From CAZHSN01 sp964535125 (lineage in GTDB: Bacteria > Armatimonadota > HRBIN16), in contig CAZHSN010000093.1 of assembly GCA_964535125.1 (NCBI GenBank), positions 1-14,849 of the forward strand: a stretch of DNA of 14,849 nucleotides, in the 5' to 3' direction. Position 1 is the stretch's first letter. Each line of letters opens with the position of its first letter. This document shows, piece by piece, positions 1-6,149 of the stretch. The translations under genes and the position numbers were made by a program. The notes below the pieces were generated by a model. That model was not told the origin of the DNA. It was given only the letters and a program-made list of their open reading frames with translations, and searched no databases.

Positions 1-1
1 G

Positions 2-265
2 TCACGTCAGCAGGACGCGCATGTTCGCGTGGTTCTGGACGCCGGCGGCTACCGCGAGGCCCGTGCGGAGAAACTGCGCCAACTCGCCACCGATCTGGCC
101 CGCGAGGTAGTGGAAACCGGCCAGGAAGCGGTACTGGATCCATTGCCGGCGTCAGAACGTCGTGTGATCCACTTGACGTTGAAAGAGCTGCCGGGCGTCG
201 CCACCTACAGCGAGGGCGAAGGCAGCGAGCGTCACATCATCATCACTCCCGCCAAGGAGGCCTGA
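2..265 (+). CDS. jag: Jag/EloR-type KH-R3H RNA-binding protein, C-terminal part (5' end outside window)
   Basis: The reading frame is already open at the window edge (codons start at position 2) and ends with TGA at 263-265, so only about the last 87 residues are present. They match the end of Jag (SpoIIIJ-associated protein, EloR/KhpB): a stretch ending in VVLDAGGYREAR that closes the KH domain, a helix, then an R3H domain whose Arg-x3-His signature is seen in SERRVIH, followed by the typical VATYSEGEGSERHIIITP end. The family binds RNA and, in Gram-positive bacteria, affects cell elongation and envelope synthesis; it usually sits beside yidC near the replication origin. Here it is followed after 5 nt by purN, whose SD lies inside the jag stop region. 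The N-terminal Jag domain and any yidC neighbour cannot be seen. Family assignment is firm; the cellular role is inferred from homologues. Confidence 0.9.
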   Translation, partial: SRQQDAHVRVVLDAGGYREARAEKLRQLATDLAREVVETGQEAVLDPLPASERRVIHLTLKELPGVATYSEGEGSERHIIITPAKEA

Positions 266-270
266 GCGTT

Positions 271-870
271 GTGAGCCTCCGGTTGGCCATTCTGGTGTCG
301 GGACATGGTCGCGGCAGCAACATGCAAGCGTTGATTGACGGCTGCCGGAACGGCGCCATACCGGCCCGGGTCGGACTGGTGATCGGCGTCCGGCAAGACA
401 CGCCGGCTCTGGAACGCGCCAGGTCACAGGGGGTGCCGGCCCGTGTGGTGTCTCCGAAAGGACTCAGCACGGACGCATATGGCGAAGCGCTTCTGGCCGC
501 GTTAACGCAGGCGCACATCGATATCGTCTGTCTGGCAGGATATATGCGGTTACTGCCGCAAGCGGTGATCGACGCATACCGCGGGCGGGTACTGAATATC
601 CATCCCGCTCTGCTGCCACTGTTCGGCGGTAAAGGTATGTACGGCGAGCACGTGCATCAGGCGGTGTTGAACTCGGGCATGAAGGTGTCCGGTTGCACGG
701 TCCATCTAGTGGATGAAGAGTACGATCACGGAGCCATCCTGGTGCAGCGGTGCGTTCCCGTTCAACCCGATGACACGCCGAGTTCTTTGGCAGCGCGTGT
801 GTTGGAACAGGAACACATCGCATATGTGGAGGCGGCGGCGTTGGTTGTGCGGTCGCTGACTGAGGGCTGA
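271..870 (+). CDS. purN: Phosphoribosylglycinamide formyltransferase (GAR transformylase)
   Basis: PurN transfers a formyl group from 10-formyl-tetrahydrofolate to GAR, the third step of de novo purine synthesis, in the cytoplasm. The 199-residue product has the usual length. It begins with the nucleotide-binding strand and loop LAILVSGHGRGSN. The catalytic residues are present: Asn109 and His111 in NIHPALLP and Asp152 in VDEEYDHG, aligned with E. coli Asn106, His108 and Asp144. After NIHPALLP it carries the FGGKGMYGEHVH loop variant seen in many non-proteobacterial PurN proteins. The GTG start at 271 is chosen because AAGGAGG at 254-260 lies 10 nt upstream and conserved sequence begins at once. 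It is not beside other purine genes here; it lies between jag and ispE, probably co-transcribed with both. Confidence 0.97.
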   Translation: MSLRLAILVSGHGRGSNMQALIDGCRNGAIPARVGLVIGVRQDTPALERARSQGVPARVVSPKGLSTDAYGEALLAALTQAHIDIVCLAGYMRLLPQAVIDAYRGRVLNIHPALLPLFGGKGMYGEHVHQAVLNSGMKVSGCTVHLVDEEYDHGAILVQRCVPVQPDDTPSSLAARVLEQEHIAYVEAAALVVRSLTEG

Positions 871-873
871 ACG

Positions 874-1722
874 GTGCATACGGGGTGGTTGTGCGCGAAT
901 GCGCATGCCAAAGTCAATCTGACACTGGATGTTGGTGAGCCCCGGCCGGACGGATACCATTCGCTGCGCACGGTGTATCTTCAAGTCGCTCCATGTGATC
1001 ATGTCAGCGTCTGCGTGACGTCCGTTCCTGGGGTGCGTCTGAAGGTTCAGGGGAATGCGCCAGCAGGACCGGATAACCTGGCGTTTCAGGCGGCATCGCT
1101 ATGGCTGGAGCGCACCGGATTCAGCGCTGGCGTGGAGATCGTACTTGAGAAGGATCTGCCCATGGGAGCAGGGCTGGCCGGGGGCAGTTCCGATGCGGCA
1201 GCCGTGTTGATACTGTTGAGTCAAGCGTTGCCGGATGGCGCCTTGTCGCCAGAGATGCTGGCCGCCGAGTTGGGATCGGATGTTGCGTTCTTTGTGCAGG
1301 GAGGATGTGCGTTGGGTGAGGGGCGCGGCGAAATTCTGGTCCCGTTGCCCAGGCCGATCGCCTTTCCGATGGTGGTCGCTTCACCCGGCGTGGGCGTCAG
1401 TACCGCATGGGCGTATGCTGAGTTGGACCGTTGCCGGAATGAAGGACGGGTGCTGCCGGGGCGGTCCACGGCATTGCTGGCGGAGGCGGTCATGACCGGC
1501 CGTGATTGGAGGCCGTTCATCAGCAACGACTTCGAATCCGTCATACTTCCGGCCATTCCCGGGATTGCTGCCGTCAAACGCACCCTGCTTGACTGTGGCG
1601 CGGTGGCCGCGATGCTCTGCGGCAGCGGCGACTCGGTGTTCGGTGTGTTCGACACGGAAGAGGAGGCGGATGCCGCCGTCCATCGCCTGGCAGATGCCGG
1701 CTGCTGGTGCCGTCGTGCGTGA
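874..1722 (+). CDS. ispE: 4-diphosphocytidyl-2-C-methyl-D-erythritol kinase
   Basis: IspE phosphorylates CDP-ME with ATP, the fourth step of the MEP isoprenoid pathway. The 282 residues match the family length (E. coli 283). It is a GHMP kinase: N-terminal AHAKVNLTLDV with Lys13 and the PDGYHSL motif, the glycine-rich ATP loop PMGAGLAGGSSDAAA at about 97-110, the catalytic Asp136 in LGSDVAFF, and a C-terminal GHMP motif near MLCGSGDSVFGVF. The GTG start at 874 follows the purN stop by 3 nt; GAGGG at 862-866, inside the purN end, is a usable SD. An ATG start is not available near the conserved beginning. Together with purN it appears to form the tail of a transcription unit that precedes the separate infC promoter. 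Its presence shows that isoprenoids are made by the MEP route. Confidence 0.96.
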   Translation: MHTGWLCANAHAKVNLTLDVGEPRPDGYHSLRTVYLQVAPCDHVSVCVTSVPGVRLKVQGNAPAGPDNLAFQAASLWLERTGFSAGVEIVLEKDLPMGAGLAGGSSDAAAVLILLSQALPDGALSPEMLAAELGSDVAFFVQGGCALGEGRGEILVPLPRPIAFPMVVASPGVGVSTAWAYAELDRCRNEGRVLPGRSTALLAEAVMTGRDWRPFISNDFESVILPAIPGIAAVKRTLLDCGAVAAMLCGSGDSVFGVFDTEEEADAAVHRLADAGCWCRRA

Positions 1723-1747
1723 TCGGTTGCGTGGGTGCGCTGTCTGA

Positions 1748-1777
1748 TTGACAAGCTCAAGACGTATCGGTTAGAAT
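1748..1777 (+). promoter_or_regulatory. Strong sigma70-type promoter for the infC operon
   Basis: A perfect -35 hexamer TTGACA (1748-1753) is separated by 18 nt from a -10 hexamer TAGAAT (1772-1777, five of six consensus bases). Transcription would begin near 1783-1784, giving a leader of about 38 nt before the infC ATC start. The position, just after ispE and just before infC, is where the family operon promoter is expected. The match is seen directly; activity is inferred. Confidence 0.75.
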
Positions 1778-1783
1778 CTTATG

Positions 1784-1799
1784 AGCCCACTAATGGGCT
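1784..1799 (+). promoter_or_regulatory. Hairpin at the 5' end of the infC leader
   Basis: A perfect 6-bp inverted repeat AGCCCA (1784-1789) and TGGGCT (1794-1799) with a CTAA loop lies exactly where the transcript from the upstream promoter should start. A stem at the extreme 5' end is known to protect mRNA from 5'-dependent decay. GCCCA (1785-1789) could alternatively pair with TGGGT at 1817-1821, next to the infC start codon, but that stem is weaker. The inverted repeat is seen; its function is inferred. Confidence 0.5.
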
Positions 1800-1808
1800 A
1801 CTTCCATT

Positions 1809-1824
1809 GAGGTGACTGGGTATC
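1809..1824 (+). promoter_or_regulatory. SD and non-canonical ATC start of infC
   Basis: GAGGTGA (1809-1815) is a seven-base match to the anti-SD complement and lies 6 nt before an ATC codon at 1822. The first in-frame canonical start, GTG at 1867, would delete the conserved IF3 beginning LRINDRVTAREV and has no SD. An in-frame TGA at 1813-1815 excludes anything longer except CTG at 1816, which is too close to the SD. This site therefore sets the infC start and makes it an IF3-discriminated codon. Confidence 0.85.
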
Positions 1825-2352
1825 AGAACTGATCTGCGAATCAACGACCGTGTAACCGCGCGCGAAGTGCGCGTGGTTGACGAGAACGGTCAACAGCTGG
1901 GCGTCATGTCGGGGCGTCAGGCGTATCAGCTCGCGCAAGAGCGTGGTCTGGACCTGATAGAGGTGGCCAGTCAGGCCTCGCCTCCCGTATGCCGCATCAT
2001 GGACTATGGAAAGTACAAGTACCAGCAGTCGAAGCGCGACAAAGAGGCAGCCAAGCAGAATCGGGTTTCGGAACTGAAGTCCATCCGGTTGCGTCCTGGT
2101 ACCGATGATCACGACCTTGATTTCAAGATCAACAACACCATCAAGTTTCTGAAAGAGGGCGATAAGGTCAAGGTCACCGTCATGTTCCGCAGCCGTGAGA
2201 TCACTCGGCCCGAAATGGGACAGCGTCAGCTGGCGCAGATTGCCGAAGCCTGTGCGGAATACGGCAATGTGGAAAAGCCGCCGATGATGGAAGGCCGAAT
2301 GATGTCATTGATCTTGGCGCCGAAGCCGAAAACGGCCACGAAGACGCCATAA
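1822..2352 (+). CDS. infC: Translation initiation factor IF-3, ATC start
   Basis: IF3 binds the 30S subunit, prevents premature 50S joining and rejects non-canonical start codons and wrong initiator tRNA. The product is 176 residues when started at ATC 1822, the normal family size. The N-terminal domain carries LRINDRVTAREVRVVDENG and GLDLIEVA; the basic linker region follows YGKYKYQ (about 62-68); the C-terminal domain begins near VSELKSIRLRP (about 82) and includes the HDLDFKINN and VKVTVMFRSRE segments. In E. coli infC begins with AUU, so high IF3 lowers its own translation; the ATC here points to the same autoregulation. It is the first gene of the operon, followed by a terminator before rpmI. 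Gene callers limited to ATG/GTG/TTG would start at 1867 and lose 15 residues. Confidence 0.97.
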   Translation: MRTDLRINDRVTAREVRVVDENGQQLGVMSGRQAYQLAQERGLDLIEVASQASPPVCRIMDYGKYKYQQSKRDKEAAKQNRVSELKSIRLRPGTDDHDLDFKINNTIKFLKEGDKVKVTVMFRSREITRPEMGQRQLAQIAEACAEYGNVEKPPMMEGRMMSLILAPKPKTATKTP

Positions 2353-2364
2353 CAGAGCGACCAA

Positions 2365-2382
2365 TCCGGTTACCGCTCCGGA
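2365..2382 (+). promoter_or_regulatory. Small hairpin adjoining the infC terminator
   Basis: TCCGG (2365-2369) and CCGGA (2378-2382) form a 5-bp stem with an 8-nt loop. Its right arm ends at A2382, the outermost base of the terminator stem, so the two structures abut and can compete only at that edge. It may be a protein-binding or stacking element in the infC-rpmI spacer, or chance. I cannot recognise an L20-binding mimic in it. Confidence 0.25.
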
Positions 2383-2407
2383 ACGGGGGAGACTCTCCCC
2401 CGTTTTT
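2382..2407 (+). terminator. Intrinsic terminator or attenuator between infC and rpmI
   Basis: A perfect stem pairs ACGGGGGAG (2383-2391) with CTCCCCCGT (2395-2403) around a 3-nt ACT loop, with a further possible A-T pair (2382-2404), followed by five T residues (2403-2407). This is a textbook Rho-independent terminator. No promoter-like sequence is visible in the 45 nt between it and rpmI, so downstream expression of rpmI, rplT, pheS and pheT should depend on read-through or a promoter inside infC. It probably sets the ratio of IF3 to the ribosomal proteins or acts as a regulated attenuator. Confidence 0.85.
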
Positions 2408-2452
2408 GTCGTGAGCACCCGGGGCAGCTGACCACAAGGAGTCATACACAAA

Positions 2453-2653
2453 ATGGGCAAGACGAAGATCAAAACCTGTAAAACCGCAGCCAAGCGGTTC
2501 AAGATCTCGGGCACAGGCAAGCTGATCTGTCTGAACGCGGCGAACAGCCATATGTTCATGAGCAAGTCGCACAACAGACGCCGCCGCCTGGATGTCGAAA
2601 AAGAATGCGATACCGGCAACCGCAAGCGCGTACGGCGCATGCTGGCCATATAA
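2453..2653 (+). CDS. rpmI: 50S ribosomal protein bL35, divergent
   Basis: The 66-residue basic protein lies between infC and rplT, the conserved place of rpmI. It shows the L35 landmarks in order: a lysine-rich start, AAKRFKISGTGK (about 12-23), a SH dipeptide followed by a basic segment ending NRRRRL, and a C-terminal NRKRVRRML. It is unusual in the middle: where most L35 proteins have a run of lysines and arginines before the Gly-Lys-x-His motif, this one reads LICLNAANSH, and the usual His near residue 9 is Cys. The SD AAGGAG (2436-2441) lies 11 nt before the ATG. The protein binds 23S rRNA in the large subunit. Identity is supported mainly by position plus partial motif match. Confidence 0.9.
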   Translation: MGKTKIKTCKTAAKRFKISGTGKLICLNAANSHMFMSKSHNRRRRLDVEKECDTGNRKRVRRMLAI

Positions 2654-2685
2654 GCGCGGCGAACCGACCAGAGGAGGAACTGTAG

Positions 2686-3057
2686 ATGGCACGCGTCAAA
2701 CGAGGCGTGATGACTCATAAACGTCACAAGAAGATCATCGAGATGGCCGAGGGCTACCGCGACCGTAAAAAGAACGTGTTCCGGCATGCCAAGGAGCAGG
2801 TGATGAAGGGCGGCCAATACGCCTTCAACCACCGCCGAGACCGCAAGGGCCAGTTCCGCCGTCTGTGGATCATTCGCATCTCGGCCGGATGCCGTGCGCT
2901 GGGCCTGCCGTATAGCCGGTTTATCGAAGGCCTGACCAAGGCCGGAATCGAACTCGACCGCAAGGTGCTCGCCGACATGGCCATCAATGCGACCTCCGAG
3001 TTCCAGAGCCTGGTCGAGACTGCCCGTAAACACGCCACAGCCCCCGCAGCGGGGTGA
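2686..3057 (+). CDS. rplT: 50S ribosomal protein bL20
   Basis: The 123-residue basic protein begins MARVKRGVMTHKRHKKIIEMAEGYR, shown here only as the motif MARVKRG plus the KRHKKI and AEGYR elements, which are diagnostic of L20. The globular part has RRLWIIRISAGCR and the C-terminal YSRFIEGL and ELDRKVLADMA motifs. L20 is an early assembly protein of the large subunit that binds 23S rRNA, and in E. coli and Bacillus it also represses its own operon by binding mRNA. GAGGAGGA (2671-2678) is a strong SD 7 nt before the ATG. It follows rpmI by 32 nt and precedes pheS by 6 nt, the standard order. It is slightly longer than E. coli L20 because of a short Ala-rich tail. Confidence 0.97.
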   Translation: MARVKRGVMTHKRHKKIIEMAEGYRDRKKNVFRHAKEQVMKGGQYAFNHRRDRKGQFRRLWIIRISAGCRALGLPYSRFIEGLTKAGIELDRKVLADMAINATSEFQSLVETARKHATAPAAG

Positions 3058-3063
3058 TGTGCC

Positions 3064-4053
3064 GTGGAAGTCGAGCTGCAGGTCCTGCTTGATGAAGCGT
3101 TGGAGGCTGTCTCTTCAGCCTCCAGCTTGGCCCAACTGGACAGCCTGGACACCCACTATCTGGGACGTAAGGGCAAACTGACGGGTATGATGCGCTTGAT
3201 GAGCGCACTCGATCCCGCGGATCGCCCCGCAGCCGGTCAGAAGCTCAACGCCACCAAACAGGCGATCACCGCGGCGATAGCCAGCCGGCGTCACGCATTG
3301 GAGCGGATTGAGCTGGACCGCCGGCTAAACAGTGAGGCGATTGACATCAGCCTTCCTGGCCGCGCGGTTCATCTGGGCCGAGCGCATCCGCTAACCGGTA
3401 CCATGGCGCGCGTAAAGCAAGCCTTAATCGGGTTGGGGTTCACCTTTTTAGATGGTCCTGACTTGGAAGAGTACCGCTACAACTTCGCTGCGCTGAACTA
3501 TCCGCCCGATCATGCCGCGCTGGATGAACAGATGTCCTTCGTGGTGGACGACACATATCTCCTGAGAACGCAGACCACCGCGATACAAGGGCGCGCCATG
3601 GAGGTGCATCGGCCTCCCTTCCGGTTCGCCACCATCGGACGGTGCTATCGAAACGATGAGATGGATGCGACCCATCATCACACGTTCCACCAGGTGGACT
3701 GTTTCATGGTCGACCGCGGGGTATCGATGGCCGACCTGAAGGGGACGCTGGGCGCTTTTGCCCGGCGCATGTTTGGCGACGAGGTCACTGTACGGTTCCG
3801 CCCTGACTTTTTCCCATTCGTCGAACCGGGTGTCGACTACTCCATCACTTGGAAAGGTGGCTGGCTGGAGTTAGGCGGCGCCGGGATGATCCATCCGAAC
3901 ATCCTGCGCGCACACGGCATCGATCCGTATGAGTGGAGCGGATTCGCGTTTGGGCTTGGGATTGAGCGCATTCCCATGATCCAGCGTGGTATTGATGACC
4001 TGCGTCTGTTCCTCGAAAACGACATACGCTTTCTTCAACGGTATGGTGACTGA
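3064..4053 (+). CDS. pheS: Phenylalanine-tRNA ligase alpha subunit
   Basis: PheS is the catalytic subunit of the alpha2-beta2 enzyme that attaches phenylalanine to tRNA-Phe. The 329 residues have an N-terminal helical arm (about 1-85), then the class II core: HPLTG (109-112), LLRTQTT (166-172), RCYRNDEMDATHHHTFHQ (193-210), FPFVEPGVD (250-258), LGGAGMIHPNIL (270-281) and motif 3 GFAFGLGIERIPM (293-305) with Ala295 in the specificity position. Two pocket positions differ from the usual sequence: Thr172 where RT(H/Q)TS has Ser, and Asp212-Cys213 where FHQxEG has Glu-Gly. GTG 3064 is supported by GGGGTGAT overlapping the rplT stop, 5 nt upstream. It is followed by pheT after 46 nt. Confidence 0.97.
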   Translation: MEVELQVLLDEALEAVSSASSLAQLDSLDTHYLGRKGKLTGMMRLMSALDPADRPAAGQKLNATKQAITAAIASRRHALERIELDRRLNSEAIDISLPGRAVHLGRAHPLTGTMARVKQALIGLGFTFLDGPDLEEYRYNFAALNYPPDHAALDEQMSFVVDDTYLLRTQTTAIQGRAMEVHRPPFRFATIGRCYRNDEMDATHHHTFHQVDCFMVDRGVSMADLKGTLGAFARRMFGDEVTVRFRPDFFPFVEPGVDYSITWKGGWLELGGAGMIHPNILRAHGIDPYEWSGFAFGLGIERIPMIQRGIDDLRLFLENDIRFLQRYGD

Positions 4054-4099
4054 TCCACACCGGATCGGTCCGCCAGCCGCCAGTCCGAGGTGAATCCCT

Positions 4100-6142
4100 A
4101 TGCGATTGCCCATCGAATGGCTGCAGCAATATGTGCACATCAATGTCGCGCCGGAGGTTCTGGCCGAGCGGCTGACCATGGCCGGCTTGGAAGTGGAGGC
4201 GGTGGAGCAGGACGCGATGGGAGCGGTTCTGGATGTCACCGTGACACCAAACCGCGGCGACTGCCTGTCGATCGTGGGGATCGCCCGGGAGGTTGCGGCC
4301 GCCTGGGCGCTGGATTGCGCCTTTCCTGCCCCGCCGTCTTCTCAGGGCGATGCTGTCTCTCACCGTTGCAGTGTGCAGGTGGAAGCGCCGGATGCCTGTC
4401 CCCGGTATGCAGCGCGTATCATCGACGGCCTGCAGATAGGTCCCTCTCCCGACTGGATGCAGCGCCGGTTGGAGGCCGCCGGCATGCGCCCCATCAACAA
4501 TGTGGTTGATGTGACCAACTATGTGATGCTTGAGTTGGGACAGCCGCTGCATGCGTTCGATCTGCGGACGCTCCCTGAAGGGCGGATAGTCGTACGGCGT
4601 GCGCGGCCATCCGAGACGCTGCGCACACTGGACGGGATTGACCGGGTGCTGGATACGGACATGCTGATGATCTGTGACGCGTCCCGCCCGGTGGCTGTCG
4701 CCGGGGTCATGGGCGGCGAGTCCACAGAGGTCTCATCGGACACCCGATCGATACTCCTGGAGTCTGCCAGTTTTCATCGCGGCAGTGTGCGCGCGACATC
4801 ACGTAAACTCGGGCTGGCTACAGAAGCCTCCTACAGATTCGAACGGCAGGTAGACGCCGCCGGAGTGGTGCGTGCGCTTGATCGAGCGTGCGAGCTGTTG
4901 GCCCAGATCGGGGCCGGGACGCCGGCGCCTGGCGTGGTGGATGTCGACAACCGCGGTGAAGCGGCGATCCCGCGTGAGTTGACGCTCAACCCGGATTTCT
5001 GCCGTATGCTTTTGGGCATGGAGATCGAACCCGAGCAGATGGCTGAGTCTCTTCGGCGGCTGCAGTTTGATGCCGAACTGCGCGATGGTCTGGTTTGGTG
5101 TCAGGTGCCCAGTTGGCGCTCAGATGTGACGATGGAGCATGACCTGGTGGAAGAGGTGGGGCGCGTAACCGGTTATGAGCATATACCGGAACGTCTTCCC
5201 TCAGGAGTCACCTGTCCGGGACGGGACAGCGATCGGGCGCTTGCGGTACAGCGGATCCGCGACATCTGTTTGCGGCAGGGAATGACTGAATGCCATACCG
5301 ACACCTTGCGGGCGCCGGGGATCCTGGATGCGCCGAACACCGCCCCGATCACCATACGCAGTGTACACAGCGCGGATCTGTCCACGTTACGCACATCGCT
5401 GCTGCCGTGCCTGGGTGATGTGGTGCGGCACAACCTGTCCAGAAGGCAGGGAGAGCTGCGTCTATTTGAAGTCGGCACAGTCTACCGTGGTACACCGTCA
5501 GGTCCCGAACAGCCGTTACAACTGGCCATGATGATCACGGGACAGCATCAACCGCGCAACTGGGATGACCAACCGCCGGCGGCCGACTTCTACACCATTA
5601 AAGCGGTGGTCGAGTCGCTGTTCGTTTCTGTGGGATTGGACGGCCTGAAGTGGAACCGTGCAGATGATCCGCGGTTTCATCCGGGACGCAGCGCCGTGGT
5701 GTCCCTGCCCAACGGCCCCCTTCTGGGGGTGGTGGGTGAACTGCACCCGGAGGTGATGGCGCGCCTCGACATCAAGCGGCGGACGCTGCTGGCGGCCGAA
5801 TTCGATGCAGACGCGCTCTTGAACCTCTGCGGTGAGGCGGGTGCTTTCCGAAGGTTGTCACGGTATCCTGCGGTGCTGCGCGATGTCTCCTTATTGTGTC
5901 CCGACGCGGTGACATACGGTACGGTGCGTGATTATGCGGATCGGCTGCTGGGTCACCTGTTGGAGTCACTTACGGTGATTGATGTGTACCGCGGCGAACG
6001 TCTGGAAGCCGGTCACTACAGCCTTACGTTGTCCATGGTCTTCCGTGCGCCGGACCGCACACTGACAGATACCGAGATCGACACGGCTATCCAGGCATAT
6101 ATCGCGGCTTTGAACGAACTGGAAGTCACCCTGCGGTCGTGA
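4100..6142 (+). CDS. pheT: Phenylalanine-tRNA ligase beta subunit, short form without EMAP domain
   Basis: PheT partners PheS, recognises the tRNA and carries the editing site. The 680 residues are about 115 fewer than E. coli PheT (795). The B1 start (MRLPIEWLQQYV, 1-12, to GLEVEAVEQD, 29-38) runs straight into DVTVTPNRGDCLS (45-57), where other bacterial forms insert the B2 EMAP/OB-fold tRNA-binding domain with its HPNADKL-like motif. The B3/4 editing region is present (PINNVVDVTNYV near 131-142, GQPLHAFDL, VMGGEST near 203-209), as are the B5 segment (VEEVGRVTGYEHIPERLP) and the C-terminal FDX-ACB anticodon-binding domain (SRYPAVLRDVSLL onward, about 588-680). GAGGTGA (4087-4093), 6 nt upstream, sets the ATG. 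No frameshift is seen, so the short form looks native. Confidence 0.96.
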   Translation: MRLPIEWLQQYVHINVAPEVLAERLTMAGLEVEAVEQDAMGAVLDVTVTPNRGDCLSIVGIAREVAAAWALDCAFPAPPSSQGDAVSHRCSVQVEAPDACPRYAARIIDGLQIGPSPDWMQRRLEAAGMRPINNVVDVTNYVMLELGQPLHAFDLRTLPEGRIVVRRARPSETLRTLDGIDRVLDTDMLMICDASRPVAVAGVMGGESTEVSSDTRSILLESASFHRGSVRATSRKLGLATEASYRFERQVDAAGVVRALDRACELLAQIGAGTPAPGVVDVDNRGEAAIPRELTLNPDFCRMLLGMEIEPEQMAESLRRLQFDAELRDGLVWCQVPSWRSDVTMEHDLVEEVGRVTGYEHIPERLPSGVTCPGRDSDRALAVQRIRDICLRQGMTECHTDTLRAPGILDAPNTAPITIRSVHSADLSTLRTSLLPCLGDVVRHNLSRRQGELRLFEVGTVYRGTPSGPEQPLQLAMMITGQHQPRNWDDQPPAADFYTIKAVVESLFVSVGLDGLKWNRADDPRFHPGRSAVVSLPNGPLLGVVGELHPEVMARLDIKRRTLLAAEFDADALLNLCGEAGAFRRLSRYPAVLRDVSLLCPDAVTYGTVRDYADRLLGHLLESLTVIDVYRGERLEAGHYSLTLSMVFRAPDRTLTDTEIDTAIQAYIAALNELEVTLRS

Positions 6143-6149
6143 CCATCAC

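Noticed and set aside
1867..1869. GTG 1867 as infC start
   Set aside because: No SD, and it removes the conserved IF3 N-terminus that the same frame encodes from 1822.
2305..3033. Open frame of 242 codons on the minus strand
   Set aside because: It lies across the infC end, terminator, rpmI and rplT, all well supported on the plus strand; the translation matches no family I know and arises from the GC-rich codon pattern.
4054..4099. pheS-pheT spacer as a terminator or attenuator
   Set aside because: It has no stem followed by a T-run; only the pheT SD is recognisable.
3845..4552. Open frame of 235 codons on the minus strand across the pheS-pheT junction
   Set aside because: Covers conserved regions of both synthetase genes and has no family-like motifs.
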